Below, in pieces: positions 1-11,179 of a stretch of DNA of 64,000 nt. A program made the translations under genes and the position numbers. The notes beneath the pieces are model-generated. The model was not told where the DNA came from and made no database searches. It saw only the letters and a program-made list of their open reading frames with translations. Source of the DNA: Nereocystis luetkeana (taxonomy: Eukaryota > Sar > Phaeophyceae > Laminariales > Laminariaceae); contig JARUPZ010000030.1 of the NCBI GenBank assembly GCA_031213475.1, positions 1,493,885 through 1,557,884 on the forward strand, in the 5' to 3' direction. How positions within the stretch are numbered: the first letter of the stretch is position 1; each line of letters starts with the position of its first letter.

Positions 1-722
1 TTTTCCCTGAGGTCATACCGTATACACCCGGCGGGTACGTACGACAACATTGTTGTGCCTGGTACATATTTCCGGGGTAATTACTCTTAGGCTATACATG
101 CTATATGCCCCGTCCATCAGGACGGCGTGGGGGCAACATCGTGAAGAAAATAACCCTGGGTGTGAGCACCCTGCTGGTCGAGGAAGGAAGGATGCCTAAT
201 GCACGGATTTTTTTTTTAATTAGTTGACTTTCGCAAATATAGACACACCCACCCCTTGAATTCTGCAGCTTCAGATTTTTTTCTTCCCTCATCTACGGAC
301 TTGATATACCTCGCATGAGGCCATCTAAAACCCGGAGTACGCGCGATCGATGCTGTATCACACACAGGTCGCGAAGGCGTCTCACAGCCGTTGCTTTTCA
401 ATTAAAAAAATATATTCCCACAGCTTACATAAGCCCACAAGATTTCGGTGACAGGGGGGGGAGGGGACAAGCGGTGGAGACCCTCCTGCAAGACAACATA
501 TATGCTGGTTTCATGAGTAGACTGTTCGAGTATAGTGGGATATCCCAATGTGGGTTGTTGTCGTGAATGCTGTTTTTGTTACCCTTTTCACAAATCAAAT
601 CTGTGTATTGCCTCGTCGTACCGCCGTGTGTGACCACAAGGCTGGTTCTGGTAGCTTTCCAGGAGGAATCCGCATTTTTATTGCCCAACTATTTTTCCGT
701 TCTCTTTTTCTCCTGATCTGTA
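1..722. other. no recognised feature
   Basis: No gene, RNA or repeat family is recognised in this stretch. The reading frames are short, overlap on both strands and show no domain or splice context. It contains a short poly-T run near 211 and a poly-G run near 453. Confidence 0.5.
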
Positions 723-725
723 CTA

Positions 726-831
726 TTACGGGGGGACCATAGTTAAAAGGACCAAATTTTGCTAGTAAAAATGGTTAAATATAAGGGTTTTTATGTATAC
801 CATAGGTCCTATTAACTATGGTCCCCCGTAA
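726..831 (+). mobile_element. T1 MITE copy (TA-flanked palindrome)
   Basis: A 106-bp near-perfect palindrome. It begins TTACGGGGGGACCATAGTT, ends with the inverted equivalent CCCCCGTAA, and has TA on both sides (724-725 and 832-833). TA target duplication with short terminal inverted repeats and no coding capacity is typical of MITEs mobilised by Tc1/mariner-type transposases. The superfamily is inferred, since no transposase is present in the window. Confidence 0.85.
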
Positions 832-1067
832 TAGTCTGGCTCTACTTTTCGTTTCCTCCGTAGTTGCGCATACCACAAGAAAAACCAGCGCGCTACGTAC
901 GAGTATCGCTTTCTCTTTTCTTGTCTCGTGTCTCCTGCATTTTTTTTTTATGGTTCGCTGGCTTTTTTTTATGTTCTGCGTTCTGCGTTTCGTACAGAAC
1001 AAGGACACCAGGTATCCAGTATGGTTTGGCATATATAGCATCGCCGATAGTCTCCTCCACGTACTGC

Positions 1068-1243
1068 ATTTGCATTGTCTACATCTATGCCAGGTATGCT
1101 ACAAACTCCTCGTGTCTGCTGATTCCGTGACCGCAGAGCTCGTACTGCATCTCTTCCATAGGATGCAAGAATCAGAACGGACACCGGGCGTGCTGCATGC
1201 CGAAGGGTACAAAAATCGGTCGAATGCGAAGAACGCGCATCCA
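1068..1243 (+). repeat. C1 dispersed repeat, diverged copy
   Basis: Matches the C1 repeat seen at 3197, 3402 and 12060. It has the block reading GACC-CAGA-CT, then ATCTCTTCC-TAGGAT, GAAGAATC, CGGACAC and GCGAAGAAC. This copy is diverged and lacks the long (AC)n tail. An ACCAGGTA-type word sits near 1088 in the upstream half. Confidence 0.55.
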
Positions 1244-2144
1244 CATTCTACATGCACACAGGAACACTGGGCTCGTTGGATTTCGATCGATGGGAAGCGC
1301 ATTTAAATGCCAATCAAATACACAACACAACCAGCATATATACCCCAAGGGCCTGGGGCCTGTACCGACTCTCCTTCCCAGAGAGCTACAAGTACGTGAA
1401 CAATCCATGTGGTCACAAACGGCAAAACTCGAGAGAATGCAGAATACATCGCAAAAATAATAAAAAAAAAAGTAACTGCCATTACCCTTTCCTTCGCACA
1501 AGCGATGCACTTCGATATGAAAGAGGGCACCACGCGCAAGCCAATCACGCGCACCAGAAGAACAAAAAAAAAAGAGAACCAAAAAAAAAAAAAAAAAACG
1601 CTGAAGGCTATAATATATGCAGCAGTATGGGCCCGCCAACTAGAAGCACCTAACCTGTATCTTTTTTTTCCTTTTTTTTCTGATCTGGGATCTGGGCGAG
1701 CCTGAGATTCTTATTTGGGGCGCCACCTTCCAACAACCTTGAGCAGAGGCTATTATATAGGGTTCAGTGAAGAGTTGAACACTGAGCCGTTTTTCTCAAC
1801 CCAGCTTTCCTCGCGTTCTCCACAAAGCGAGCATTCTGTTCTTACTGGGGCGCTTTCTTATTGGCAGACCTATACTGCTGTACCACGGCATACAATAGAA
1901 TTGGCCCTCTATTGATAGTATGGAAACTGGAATCCGGCTCTACGTAGGCTACAACCTTTTTCTATTCCACCCTATTCTCGCCGAGCGAGAGTTCTCCACC
2001 ATTTCTTACCTGGTATATTATATATATGTATAAAAATATACCAGGTACCAGGTTATATGTATATATATAATATATATATATATATACATATACATAAGAC
2101 AGCGAGTGCCGAGGCTGCACAGTTTCTTGACTGAAAACAAACTA
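1244..2144. other. no gene; A-rich and TA-rich tracts
   Basis: No coding or RNA gene is recognised. The stretch has A-rich runs at about 1460-1600 and T-runs near 1660. At 2005-2095 there is an AT-rich palindromic tract of TATATA repeats with three ACCTGGTA/ACCAGGTA words. Confidence 0.45.
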
Positions 2145-2262
2145 TTACGGGGGGGCATAGTTAATAGGACCAAATGTTGTGAGCAAAAATGGTTAAATAT
2201 ATACCTGGTACCATATGTTTTATGTATACCATAGGTCCTATTAACTATAGCCCCCCGTTTAA
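2145..2262 (+). mobile_element. T1 MITE copy with internal micro-insertion
   Basis: Same family as 726-831, flanked on the left by TA (2143-2144). It is about 12 bp longer than the other copies. Where other copies read AAATATATAGGTTTTTATG, this one carries an extra ACCTGGTACCAT-type segment (about 2203-2215). The right end is slightly diverged. Confidence 0.8.
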
Positions 2263-2439
2263 TGGGCTAGATTTCTTAAGTGCGTTTTCTCACGAGAGGG
2301 TCGATGAGTAGAGTGCAAAATTATTTTCACACGTCGCCCAAAATGCGCACATAACAGCCGTTTCTTTTAGCCGTTGTCTCTCTCTATATCTAGTCATGAG
2401 GGTGTAGAGAACGCCCCGGTTTCGGTACTGGTTAGTTTC

Positions 2440-2532
2440 AACCCGTTTAGAACCGCAGTCCCGTTTTAGGGGACAAACCGCTCAAATTTCAAGTAGTTTG
2501 TCCCCAAAACGGGACTGCGGTTCTAAGGGTTA
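2440..2532. mobile_element. P1 MITE copy (TTAA type)
   Basis: A 93-bp imperfect palindrome. The left arm runs CCGTTTAGAACCGCAGTCCC and the right arm GGGACTGCGGTTCTAAGGG, separated by the conserved centre TTTCAAGTAGTTTGTCCCC. The right flank is TTAA. It belongs to the P1 family, for which piggyBac-type mobilisation is inferred from TTAA flanks on the best copies. Confidence 0.75.
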
Positions 2533-3196
2533 AACGTACGAGAAGAGAGACACAAATTAGGCAGCCAGAAGAGTGCGACAACATATCATACCAGGTAGGT
2601 AAAAATATCCAAAATGTGCATCGCAACTGAAACAAGAAGAGGGAAAACGAAGCAGCACAAGGTTCAAGACACGAAAAGAGCACAATAAGAACAAGCCTGA
2701 TGGAACAAACCAGGTGTAGGTATAGGTTTTGAGAGAAAACATAAACAGCGGGAGAGGAACACCAGACGAAAAAAACGAGGAGAGTGAACTCACGAGAGGG
2801 ACTAACTACTGCTGCTGTGCGCGCGTTATTTTCACGGCAAGCCGTTGCTCTTGCCTATATCCATCCAGCGTCCGTGCTGATGGTTCATCCTATTAATATT
2901 CATAGCAAGATTAAAACAAACCTTGTGGTCACAAATTGATGAGCAATACACATACTGCAGTGTACCTGATACATCGTACGCACGAGGTAAACCGCAAACG
3001 CCTCAGGTACGTAACAGGAGTAGAACAGGGAGACTAGGCAACGCAATGCCACGCCAACGCGTGCCGCACATATTTACGGAAAAACACGGCACAAAAACAA
3101 GCCCACCAAGGCGAAGACTTCTACAGCAGCTGAGCGAGAGAAAAGAGAATTGAAATTCGTACAAATAAAAAACACGCCAGCGTGAAGGGAGCCACC
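2533..3196. other. no recognised feature
   Basis: The stretch between the P1 element and the C1 repeats is purine-rich on the plus strand. It contains no supported gene, RNA or repeat family. Confidence 0.4.
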
Positions 3197-3534
<338 letters not shown>

Positions 3535-3761
3535 CACAGAAATACAGGGCAGGAGAAAGAGGAACAAAGAGAGCAAGAACGAAGGCAAACTTTTCCAACG
3601 GTCGTCACGAGTTTGTCGAGGAGCAGAGGAGATCGCCGGCCAATGCGGAAAGGCTACTACTGTCTGAACTACTCACACACTACCAGGTATCAGGTATTTG
3701 TTTCGCAGTACCTTCAACCATACATACCACATACACTTGACCAAGGTACAGCAGTATCATA

Positions 3762-3929
3762 CAAAGATGTCGGGAGACATGTCAAGCGAGGCAAAACATG
3801 CACTGTCAAGGGTGTATATAGGGCAGAAAGGTTCCACACTAAAACCTAGTAGTTTGGTGTCAGTCACGACATGTCAAGGCAAAGCTGCTGTCTGCCAAGG
3901 GTCCAAAGTCCTGTCTCCCGACATCTTTG
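3762..3929. mobile_element. H1 MITE (hAT type) with perfect 8-bp target duplication
   Basis: A 168-bp element with 18-bp terminal inverted repeats, CAAAGATGTCGGGAGACA at the left and its exact complement at the right. It is flanked by the direct repeat GTATCATA at 3754-3761 and 3930-3937. An 8-bp duplication and ends beginning CA fit the hAT superfamily. It has no coding capacity. A second copy lies at 30071-30236 and a fragment at about 50262-50373. Confidence 0.88.
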
Positions 3930-4085
3930 GTATCATACAACAATTATACATCAACCGTTCTTTGCTGCTTTCAGGTAAATGGTACTGCTGGTGCCAAAGA
4001 AGTAATCTTTAAGTCCGACTATTACTAATGATACAAAAAAACGTGTGAAACGCTTCGTATAACGACCGAGAGTCGCATCATTAAG

Positions 4086-4300
4086 GTGTGTGTGTGTGTG
4101 TGTTCTTCACATTAAACCGTTCTTTCTACCCGTCGACATCCAGCACAACCAGTGTCCGTGCCGATTCTTCCATCCTAGAAGAGATACAAGTTCTGTGGTC
4201 ACAAAGCTACGCCACAGAGATACTACGTTGCCACGTGTGCAGTGTGAACTGCAGTGGGCAATGCAAAGCCATGTCATCATACTAGATACGACAGGCACGA
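4086..4300 (-). repeat. C1 repeat, minus orientation, with (GT)n tail
   Basis: A C1 copy in reverse. (GT)n at 4086-4102 corresponds to the (AC)n tail. It is followed by the conserved TTCTTCACATTAAACCGTTC block and the TGTGGTCACAAAGCTACGCC block, up to the 5' part with GCCATGTCATCATAC. Confidence 0.75.
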
Positions 4301-4609
4301 CATACGCAATCTATGAAATAGTGAAACGAAAAGAAACAATCAAAGAGAAAACAAAAACAAGGTAGACAAGTCGAAAAAGAAAAAGAAGAAAAATGAAAGC
4401 AAAATCTAAGAGAAACAATCTGTCGTGCCCCCCCCCCCGCAGGCGAGGTGGCCTACACTTGAAAAAGAACGAGCTGGAAAAAAGAAGAAATAACAAAAGA
4501 CACCACTGCTTGTGAACAGAGTAAGACAAAGAACCAAGGAGAAAGTAACAAGGAAAAATAACAAAGGGGAAATAACAGGCAGACCAAAGCCCAAAGCACC
4601 TTCTAGGTG
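4301..4609. other. no gene; purine-rich tract
   Basis: A-rich and G-rich sequence with a poly-C run near 4429. No gene or repeat family is recognised. Confidence 0.4.
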
Positions 4610-4735
4610 GCGGCAGCAGCTTGTGGTACGAGTAGTATAGCCAGGTTCTCCCTGCTAATCCGCCTGGTACCTTGCTACCCAGACTGCCGTCTCCGCCCTG
4701 CGTTCGTCAACTATGCCCAGCCCCTTGGCGTCAGA
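4610..4735 (-). mobile_element. LINE 3'-end fragment, second copy
   Basis: On the minus strand this stretch resembles the end of the LINE fragment at 4967-5090. Both contain TGGTA-C or TAG-ACTAGTAGTATG-like starts, a CTTGCTACCC block, and a GCC(G/A)TCTCC block followed by TTCGTC. The copy is diverged and keeps no open frame. Poly(A) at 4870-4900 lies between the two. Confidence 0.4.
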
Positions 4736-4870
4736 CAATACGAGCCGAGCAGAGCAGGTTCGTCTTCCAACCACGCCACACGGCTCCTTGAGTACGGCTT
4801 ATCAATCAGAAAAGGAAGAGGAAGAGAAAAAATGAAATGAAAATCACGGAGAGTCAGCGCAAGAAAGAAG

Positions 4871-4901
<31 letters not shown>

Positions 4902-4998
4902 GAAAAAAAAACGAAACTAAAAGAGAAGACAAGGGAAGACCACGTTCGAGCCAGCTGCACCAGTTGGTAGCACTAGTAGTATGGTCATATTCTACTTC

Positions 4999-5487
4999 CT
5001 AGTCGACTTGGTGCCTTGCTACCCTGTCTGCCATCTCCTTCCTACTTTCGTCTACCGCCGTTTCCCTTCTACCCCTCCTGTTCCCCCCCCTCTCCGCATT
5101 CACTCGGTCGGGCTTTATGCCACTTCTCCTGTTGCCCCCTCCCCCCCCGTTCCTTTGGGCACCATCCACGGCGGATGCGCGGCGCTGTCTACTCATCTCA
5201 GCCTCAGCCTCGTGCCACCTCACCATGAACCGTTCGGCTGCTTCAAGGATCCCCCGGTACCACTTCCCCACCTTTTTGGCTGCAGTGGACCACAACGCGG
5301 TCTCAACTCCAAACACCAAGGGGGCAACTTCCGTTGACCCTTCGGTGGCTCGGAACTCCCTAAGGTCTTCGACTATGCATCTATGCCAAGTCTTACACTG
5401 TCCGCCTGGTCTCGGGTTCTCCCCACCAGCTATCGTCCCGAGCATTACCCGATTGGGTAATCGCTCCTTGCTTTGCCGTGCCACGCC
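4999..5487 (-). pseudogene. LINE (non-LTR retrotransposon) ORF2 C-terminal fragment
   Basis: A minus-strand open frame of about 160 codons. Near its start it carries the C-terminal signature common to many LINE ORF2 proteins: an ERLPNRVMLG-type RLP motif, then GGENPRPGGQ, then a W-x-RC-x-x-DLR block. A tryptophan- and charge-rich tail follows (TALWSTAAKKVGKWYRG, ERFMVRWHEAE). No reverse transcriptase or endonuclease motifs are present, so this is a 5'-truncated copy, as is usual for LINEs. The ATG at 5484 is not a real start, because the ORF2 frame would have continued upstream. Assignment rests on remembered motif similarity, and the clade is undetermined. Confidence 0.6.
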
Positions 5488-6263
5488 CCCCGCAAAGAAG
5501 AGCCACGCACTTATGAAAAAAAAAACGAAGCTGGGATGATGAGGAGACCGAGAAACTTCTCAAAACAGAAGGACTCATCTTCGCAAGCTTCAATACACAA
5601 ACTCTAATCGGTACGTTCTGCTCACGTCAAGATTGTCGTCGACTGCTGTATATACTCGTATAAAGCGAATATAAATATATATACTCGTATATATATGGAC
5701 GGGCCGACACGAGGTGTCTCCAACGTTTCCGCTCGGCGGATACCAAGAAAAAAAACAGTACTGCTGGGCATGAATCGGTGGTCGCACGGTGCTGCTGAAC
5801 CGGTATAACTAACCAGAGCCCGGTCAGTTTGGTGGGCGGGGGGCAAGCAATCCTCGATCCCTAAAAAAGGTAGACCCCAAGTTCGGTTCCCGACAGGGAT
5901 TTCATATACCTTTCAGTATACAACACGCAAGACAACACGCCCCCCCTGTAATGACTTTCCGAGCTGGTTTTCTCGAAAAAACAAGGGGGGGGGGGGGGGG
6001 GGGCAGACCCGGCGAAAATATTGGCTCCGCCCGCCATGTTCACAGTACTCGTAAATGCCTGTGGAATCAATCGCACTTGCCACGGATGGGATTGATTCAC
6101 CACAGCAGGGTTGTACGTAGTGTGCGGAGTAGTATTAATAGTTCCGTTGCCGCTTTAGTGCCGTTGTTGGCTGCGCGGATACCGGCACCTCAGAGGCACC
6201 CCCAACCCTACCGCTAAATGTATTGAATGAACTTCATTTTTTTCTCATTTCCTACTATTAATA
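5488..6263. other. no gene; poly-G run and small hairpin
   Basis: No gene recognised. An A/T-rich TATACTCGTATA-type tract lies at 5650-5700 and a poly-G run at about 5986-6002. At 6060-6104 there is a hairpin with arms GTGGAATCAATC and GATTGATTCACCAC. Confidence 0.45.
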
Positions 6264-6369
6264 TTACGGGGAACCATAATAAATAGAACCTACGGTACAC
6301 ACAAAAACCTATACTTTTCCTTTTTTTTACCAACAATATTTGGTCCCTATTTACTAGGGTCCTCCGTAA
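6264..6369 (-). mobile_element. T1 MITE copy
   Basis: A 106-bp T1 copy in reverse orientation, flanked by TA on both sides (6262-6263 and 6370-6371). It starts TTACGGGGAACCATAATAAA and ends CCTCCGTAA. It is moderately diverged from the other copies. Confidence 0.8.
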
Positions 6370-6504
6370 TACTCACCACGAGCCACGAGTGCAGTAAATA
6401 TCTTCTCACCCTCATCTCTTTTTTTTTTTTTTTTTTTTTTCGCTCCTCATGGTATTAAATAGTCGTCACCAAGACCCGGGATCCTGCTACACGATATTTT
6501 TTCA

Positions 6505-6695
6505 TATACGGAGCAGGGTCTTCTCGCCCCTCCCCACCACGAGCACGCAGCGTGCCGTGTATTGCCATCGCGAGAAGACTTCATTCAGCCCTTTCTCCCC
6601 TCTTTCGCCCACACGCGTCGAATTTACGCCTCTGCTGCATGCAGTTGATTCCCATTTTTATTCTAAAAAAAAGGAAACACACACACAAACACATC
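6505..6695 (-). mobile_element. S1 SINE, diverged partial copy
   Basis: Keeps the S1 body in reverse: a TCTTCTC-CCCC-TCCCC block, a TATTGCCATCGCGAGAAGA block, then TTTC-CCC and the CGTCGAATT-TACGCCTCTGC block. The tRNA-like head is missing, and the copy ends in A-rich and (AC)-rich sequence. Confidence 0.5.
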
Positions 6696-6770
6696 TCTCC
6701 ACGGCGAGATTCCAGGAGCAACGCTAGGTACGATAGATACCTGGTACAAAATAAATAGCAGAAATCGAGG

Positions 6771-6934
6771 TTAACCCTTTTAGGACTGCAGTCTCGTTTT
6801 GGGGACAATTTGGGACAAACTACTTGGAATTTGAGTGGTGTGTCCCCAAAACGGGACTGGAGTTCTAAAAGGGTTCAAAACCCGACTGGTTTGCCCCCAC
6901 AACGGGACTCTGCAGTTTTGCCGCAAGAGGGTTA
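6771..6934. mobile_element. P1 MITE copy plus extra half-copy
   Basis: The core is at 6771-6875. TTAACCCTTTTAGGACTGCA lies at the left and GGAGTTCTAAAAGGG at the right, with the conserved ACTTGGAATTTGAGTGGTG centre. The left flank is TTAA. A second, degenerate half-copy follows (GGTTTGCCCCCACAACGGGA) and ends at GAGGGTTAA. Confidence 0.7.
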
Positions 6935-7242
6935 ACCACTACCCGGGCGATGCAGACCCTGGTGCACAACACTGCTGCTGAAGATGGGGGCACGCACCAC
7001 AATAGGCAGCAACTTTCAATTGCAGGGTCCCGCGATAAAAGAAAAACGGCGGATAAGGGAGAACCTTTCAAAAAAAACCTGCGCACCGTCTTTAGCGCAT
7101 CACCGGCATCGTTGCCATACTATGAAATCGAAATAGCGACAGCTGTGAGATCGAGGAGCTTGTCGAAACTCATTTGTGGCAAGCTGGGTGGACACAAGGG
7201 ATGCCCAATCCCGTGCTGTTCAAGAGCATACCTCAACCTCTG

Positions 7243-7350
7243 TATAGGACCGCAGTCCCGTTTTAGGGGATCAAATCACTAAAATTCCAAGTAACAATGA
7301 AAGTAAAATTCCAAGCGCGAGTGCAGTCCCAACAGGGTTCTAAAAGGGAT
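7243..7350. mobile_element. P1 MITE, diverged copy
   Basis: AGGACCGCAGTCCCGTTTTA and a partial right arm GGGTTCTAAAAGGG frame a rearranged centre that contains a duplicated AAATTCCAAG block. Confidence 0.5.
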
Positions 7351-7734
7351 GCGTCCTGCCGTAAATCTTGAACAAGGGAGGCTGCGCAGACCGAGCTCTG
7401 GAAGATACGCAGCCGACTGCGGTATTAAAACTTGAAGTACTCGCACAGATCACGAGCTAGGAGAGCAACCAAGAGTTTGACGCGTGTCGACAAGGAAACA
7501 CTTGTCTGTTCCCTTCGCCGCGAAAAATAATTCCACACAAGGCAGGGCAGGCGGAAAAGGAACCCAATCAGAGACACCGGGATCTGAGTTTGCCATGGGT
7601 ACCAGAAAGAAGGATCGAAGGCTGCACCCAATAACTTTATTGCTGGCAACGTCACGATAAAAAAAAAAACTTCAGAACGATTTTACAACATCGCGAGTCG
7701 CACGTTTCAACCCATTTGAGACCCACCTCCCATC
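7351..7734. other. no recognised feature
   Basis: No gene or repeat family is recognised in this interval. Confidence 0.35.
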
Positions 7735-7962
7735 CATGTGTGTGTTCTCGACATTGTAAACCGTTCTTCCTAGGCGTCGACATGGTGCTATTCGGTGACA
7801 TCTCCTCCGGGGGGGGTACGACGGCTCTATTTTTTTCCGCGTGTTTTTATCTTTGTTTCGTTCGATATCACTCTCTTCCAACGCATGCTAGAATATTCAC
7901 GCTTGTCGTATCCAGTACGACGACATGGCATTACTACTCTGTAGATATTGTAATGCAGGGAG
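7735..7962. repeat. C1 repeat fragments, both orientations
   Basis: Minus-orientation 3' part at about 7735-7790 (GTGTGTGTTCTCGACATTG, AAACCGTTCTTCC, GGCGTCGACATGG). A plus-orientation 5' part lies at about 7895-7960 (CTTGTCGTATCCAGTACGAC, GACATGGCATTACTACTCTG). The pieces are separated by a T-rich tract. Confidence 0.45.
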
Positions 7963-8204
7963 GTGAGTACACAAGGCAATTGCCATGCAAAAGTATCGGG
8001 GGTACGACAGGCACAAACATCAAACATACCCACGCCAGTACCTCAGATAAATCAGACATTGAAAGGTGTATCATGTATCACAACGACCAAAAACACGATG
8101 AGGAGACAAGGGCGACATCAATCAAGCAACCAGGACCGGCGTTTAGCCGCACGTTCGTAGAGGTATGCCACCGGGGTACGTACTGATGTAGCAGTTTACA
8201 AGTG

Positions 8205-8460
8205 TTGTTCTTCACATCCCGCCGTTCTTCTACTCGTCGGCATCAAGCAAGCCCAGCGTCCATGCTGATTCTTCAGCCTCGAGAGATACAAGCTCTGTGG
8301 TCAAACATCGACACAGAGACAGTATGCCAGTACTCGCATACCAACTAGACAACGCAATGCCATGCCATCGTCCTGGGTACGACAAGCAAAACGTACGTAC
8401 GCCAGCAACCTGAACAACCTCGAGAAAGAACAATGCTACAAAACATGACAACAAATAAAT
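8205..8460 (-). repeat. C1 repeat, minus orientation
   Basis: A full-length but diverged C1 copy: GTTCTTCACATCCCGCCGTT, a CTCGTCGGCATCAAGCA block, GATTCTTCAGCC, AGAGATACAAGCTCTGTGG, and the 5' part ACAACGCAATGCCATGCCAT. It has no long (GT)n tail. Confidence 0.65.
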
Positions 8461-8837
8461 GAAGCAAATAAGCAAGTATATCAATCAATCACCAGCCAGT
8501 GCAGCAGTCGTACGACGGGCATTCACCATGCTGCTGCGCACCTGTTGCGTATATATGCACAACTCTTTACCAGGGGGGGGGGGGGGTGCATTTGGAGTTA
8601 TTCGGGCATGGGCGACACATCCTACCGCGGAAGCTCGGGCTTGCTTCGCGCGGCGGATGCTGTACTCACCAAGTGTTTCCAGCGTGTTTTCCCTTTGGGG
8701 GGAGAGCCAAGAACAAAAAAAAATGCCAAGGGACAGACAAACTTAAATAAGCTGTTGTTGCACCCGTTGGACGGGCGGCGATGCAGGAGATGGGTAAATA
8801 CATCGTATCGTGTGTTCCATGCCTCGCCTACAAGCGT
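8461..8837. other. no gene; poly-G run
   Basis: No gene recognised. A poly-G run lies at about 8573-8586. Confidence 0.35.
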
Positions 8838-9191
8838 TATGTTTTTTTTGTTTTTTTTTTCTCATCCCATTCATTATCTTCGCACATCTTCTTCTCTCTC
8901 CGTCCAACTCGTAACTCAGATCCGGGGTCACATAGCAGGCTCTTCTCCCCCCTTCCCGCTACGGTACGTGCCTTCATTTTTATCGCGAGAAGATTTCAGC
9001 CTTTTCTTCCCTCGTCGACTCGCATCGAATTGTGCCTACCCACGCTGCAAGGCGCTCTCAACAATTGAATCCTTCTTTATTTTTATTTTTGCAAATAAAG
9101 TCAAAGTCCGACCCACCTGGGGCTCGAACCCAGGACTCAAAACAAGTAGAATTTCGAGGTTAACCACTTGAACCACCGGGGCGACCGGTAT
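8838..9191 (-). mobile_element. S1 SINE, full-length copy
   Basis: Read on the minus strand it has three parts. The tRNA-like head contains CCGGTGGTTCAAGTGGTTAA (A-box-like) and GGGTTCGAGCCCCAGG (B-box-like). A body of about 240 bp has a CTTTGACTTTATTTGCAAA block, AGAGCGCCTTGCAGCGTGGG, CTTCTCGCGATAAAAATGAA and GTGACCCCGGATCTGAGTTA. The third part is a poly(A)-type tail. The tRNA-like polymerase III promoter, the lack of coding capacity and the A-rich end define a SINE. Confidence 0.85.
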
Positions 9192-9309
9192 GGGACAGCA
9201 CAACTAAAAAAGAGACAATAGTACGTAGGTTGGTTTCACCTTGTTTCTGGAACAGCTGTGTGGTGCTCGAAATAGACGTCAATTGTCGCGATTTGTTTCG
9301 TTTCCCGCC

Positions 9310-9655
9310 CCGCCCCCCTTCCCATCCCTCATCTTCGCCCACACTTTCTCTCTCCCTCCTGCAGTCGTTTTTCAGAGCCGTGGTCACACCATAGGCTCTC
9401 GTTACCCACCTCCTCACTGCTCGTACGTTGCGTCCCGCGTTCGAGCCATTTCTTTCCCTCGTCGACTCGCGTCAAATTGCGCCTCTTACCCACGCCACGC
9501 GCTCTCAGTGCTTTTGACTCCTATATATAGATATAAATATATCGCAAACAATTTCACAACGTCATCACGGTAGGATTCGCACTCAAAACTTCTACTCGTA
9601 CTCGCAAAAATCATTCGAGGGAAACCACTGTCAGACAGACCACGAAAGGCGACCC
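9310..9655 (-). mobile_element. S1 SINE, old diverged copy
   Basis: Order of blocks as in S1 on the minus strand but with many differences: a degraded head (GGATTCGCACTCAAAACTTC on the plus strand), a CGTCGACTCGCGTCAAATTG block, and ATCTTCGCCCACACTTTCTC at the tail side. It is adjacent to the copy at 8838-9191, so two ages of S1 sit side by side. Confidence 0.6.
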
Positions 9656-9872
9656 GGCTCTTGCACGCAATTAAAACCATACTTTTTTGGTACGTACCAG
9701 GCAAAATACCAGGCACCTGGTATGACACTATCACGTAACCGTCAGGGATGTTTTGATATTTTAGGTGCGAAAAACAGGACGAAAAAGCATGGGCCAACAA
9801 AAACATCGGCAACAACTCGCCACCACAAAGCAACCCGGCCAGACCGGCACCGCGGGGCTAGAGGTACCTCTA

Positions 9873-9974
9873 CTGGGGGGAACCGTAGTAAATAGGACCA
9901 AATATTGCTAGTAAGAATAGGGCAATATATACCTTTTTTGTATATTAAGCCCTATTTACTACGGTCCCCCGAAA
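9873..9974 (+). mobile_element. T1 MITE, diverged copy
   Basis: TA-flanked (9871-9872 and 9975-9976) 102-bp copy. The ends are altered but the GTAGTAAATAGGACCAAATA and CCTATTTACTACGGTCCCCC arms are kept. Confidence 0.75.
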
Positions 9975-9976
9975 TA

Positions 9977-10504
9977 GATACCTGGTATAGCACAAGAAAC
10001 GGTGCTGCACACGGAAAAAAAAGGGTGCCTCTGGTTCTCCGGGTCCCCGGGGGGGTTGTTGGAGCGAACTCGAAGCAGCGTATCACACACTTATACCTGG
10101 TATATATACCACCGTTATCACGCGGGTGCTAAGATAACACACCCCCTCGGACGATTCCCCGGGCAGGTTGTCCCGACAACGGCAAGAGTGCCAACGCAGA
10201 GCGATGGATCTATCCATGGAAAGATATTGATGGTGAGGTCTTCCCAAAGCCGCCATGTTCGTTCTGTGTGTGTGCCTTCCCCGGTTCGGAAAAATCAGCT
10301 CTGAAATTCGCGCCAGTAGGTGTGATATGTTGCGTGTTGATAGCATATGCCAGGTGAATACGGTGACTATACCTGGAACAAACAAAAACAAAAACAAAAA
10401 CTCGGCCTGTGAGATCGAAAAAAACTTCAGCGTTACTACAGGCCGGTAATGAGCTGCGCTACGTAGTAAAAGCTGCGCAGCGGTGTGCGGCACGCGCATG
10501 TTGA
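9977..10504. other. no recognised feature
   Basis: No gene recognised. The interval carries two ACCTGGTATA words (about 9981 and 10094) and a short (AAAAAC)n run near 10380. Confidence 0.35.
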
Positions 10505-10852
10505 GGACATTTTTTTTATATTTTTTTTCAATCACTTTTACTTTCCAGCCTAACTCGTGGGAGGTTTCACCCTCTACAAACTTCTGGACAAGCCGTGGTC
10601 CCAGGTGTCCACCCTTCTCCCCCCCGGTACGTGCCTTTATTTTTTTGTCGCGCACAGGGTTCAGCATTCCCACTGCTCGTCGATTTTCATCGAATGTAGC
10701 TCACTCTCGCTCTCGCGCTTTCCGCTAAATCAATTTCCTTGTGCAAGAAAAAGCCCCTATTTACGAGCATGCACTCGATGAGACTTGCAACCCACGAAAT
10801 CGATCTTGATGGGCACGAGGATCACCTACCAAGCCACCGGGGACGCCGATAC
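10505..10852 (-). mobile_element. S1 SINE, old diverged copy
   Basis: Reverse-orientation S1 with recognisable order: poly-T, a CTAACTCG block, CCCTTCTCCCCCCCGGTACG, TGCTCGTCGATTTTCATCGA, then a degraded head (ACCAAGCCACCGGGGACGCC). Confidence 0.5.
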
Positions 10853-11179
10853 GTGCTACAACACAGCAGTAGTACGAGGAGCAGGAGAAATCGTAACACG
10901 GTTTGTTGGAGAGATCACGCATTTCATGTTTTTTTTTTTGGTCGTTGTGCCTGGGTGCCAAAAGGGTCAAGCTAATGGTCAACAATGTCATACCAAGTAC
11001 TTGATCGTTGATACCATATACCAGGTATCCTTTTTACAGCAGTAATATTCTTCCAGCATGCATGTTTTTAGGCGCAGGCAGCGGCCCGAGATTCAAGAAA
11101 GGACGAGAATCGGCACCCTCGCGGATCACCCGCCCTTGATATTTTTATTTTCATGTCCTACGAATTATCTTGTGTCGTG

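Noticed and set aside
8781-9171. A 208-codon frame and similar frames repeated at several places
   Set aside because: The recurring peptide comes from the S1 SINE sequence in reverse and has no protein family.
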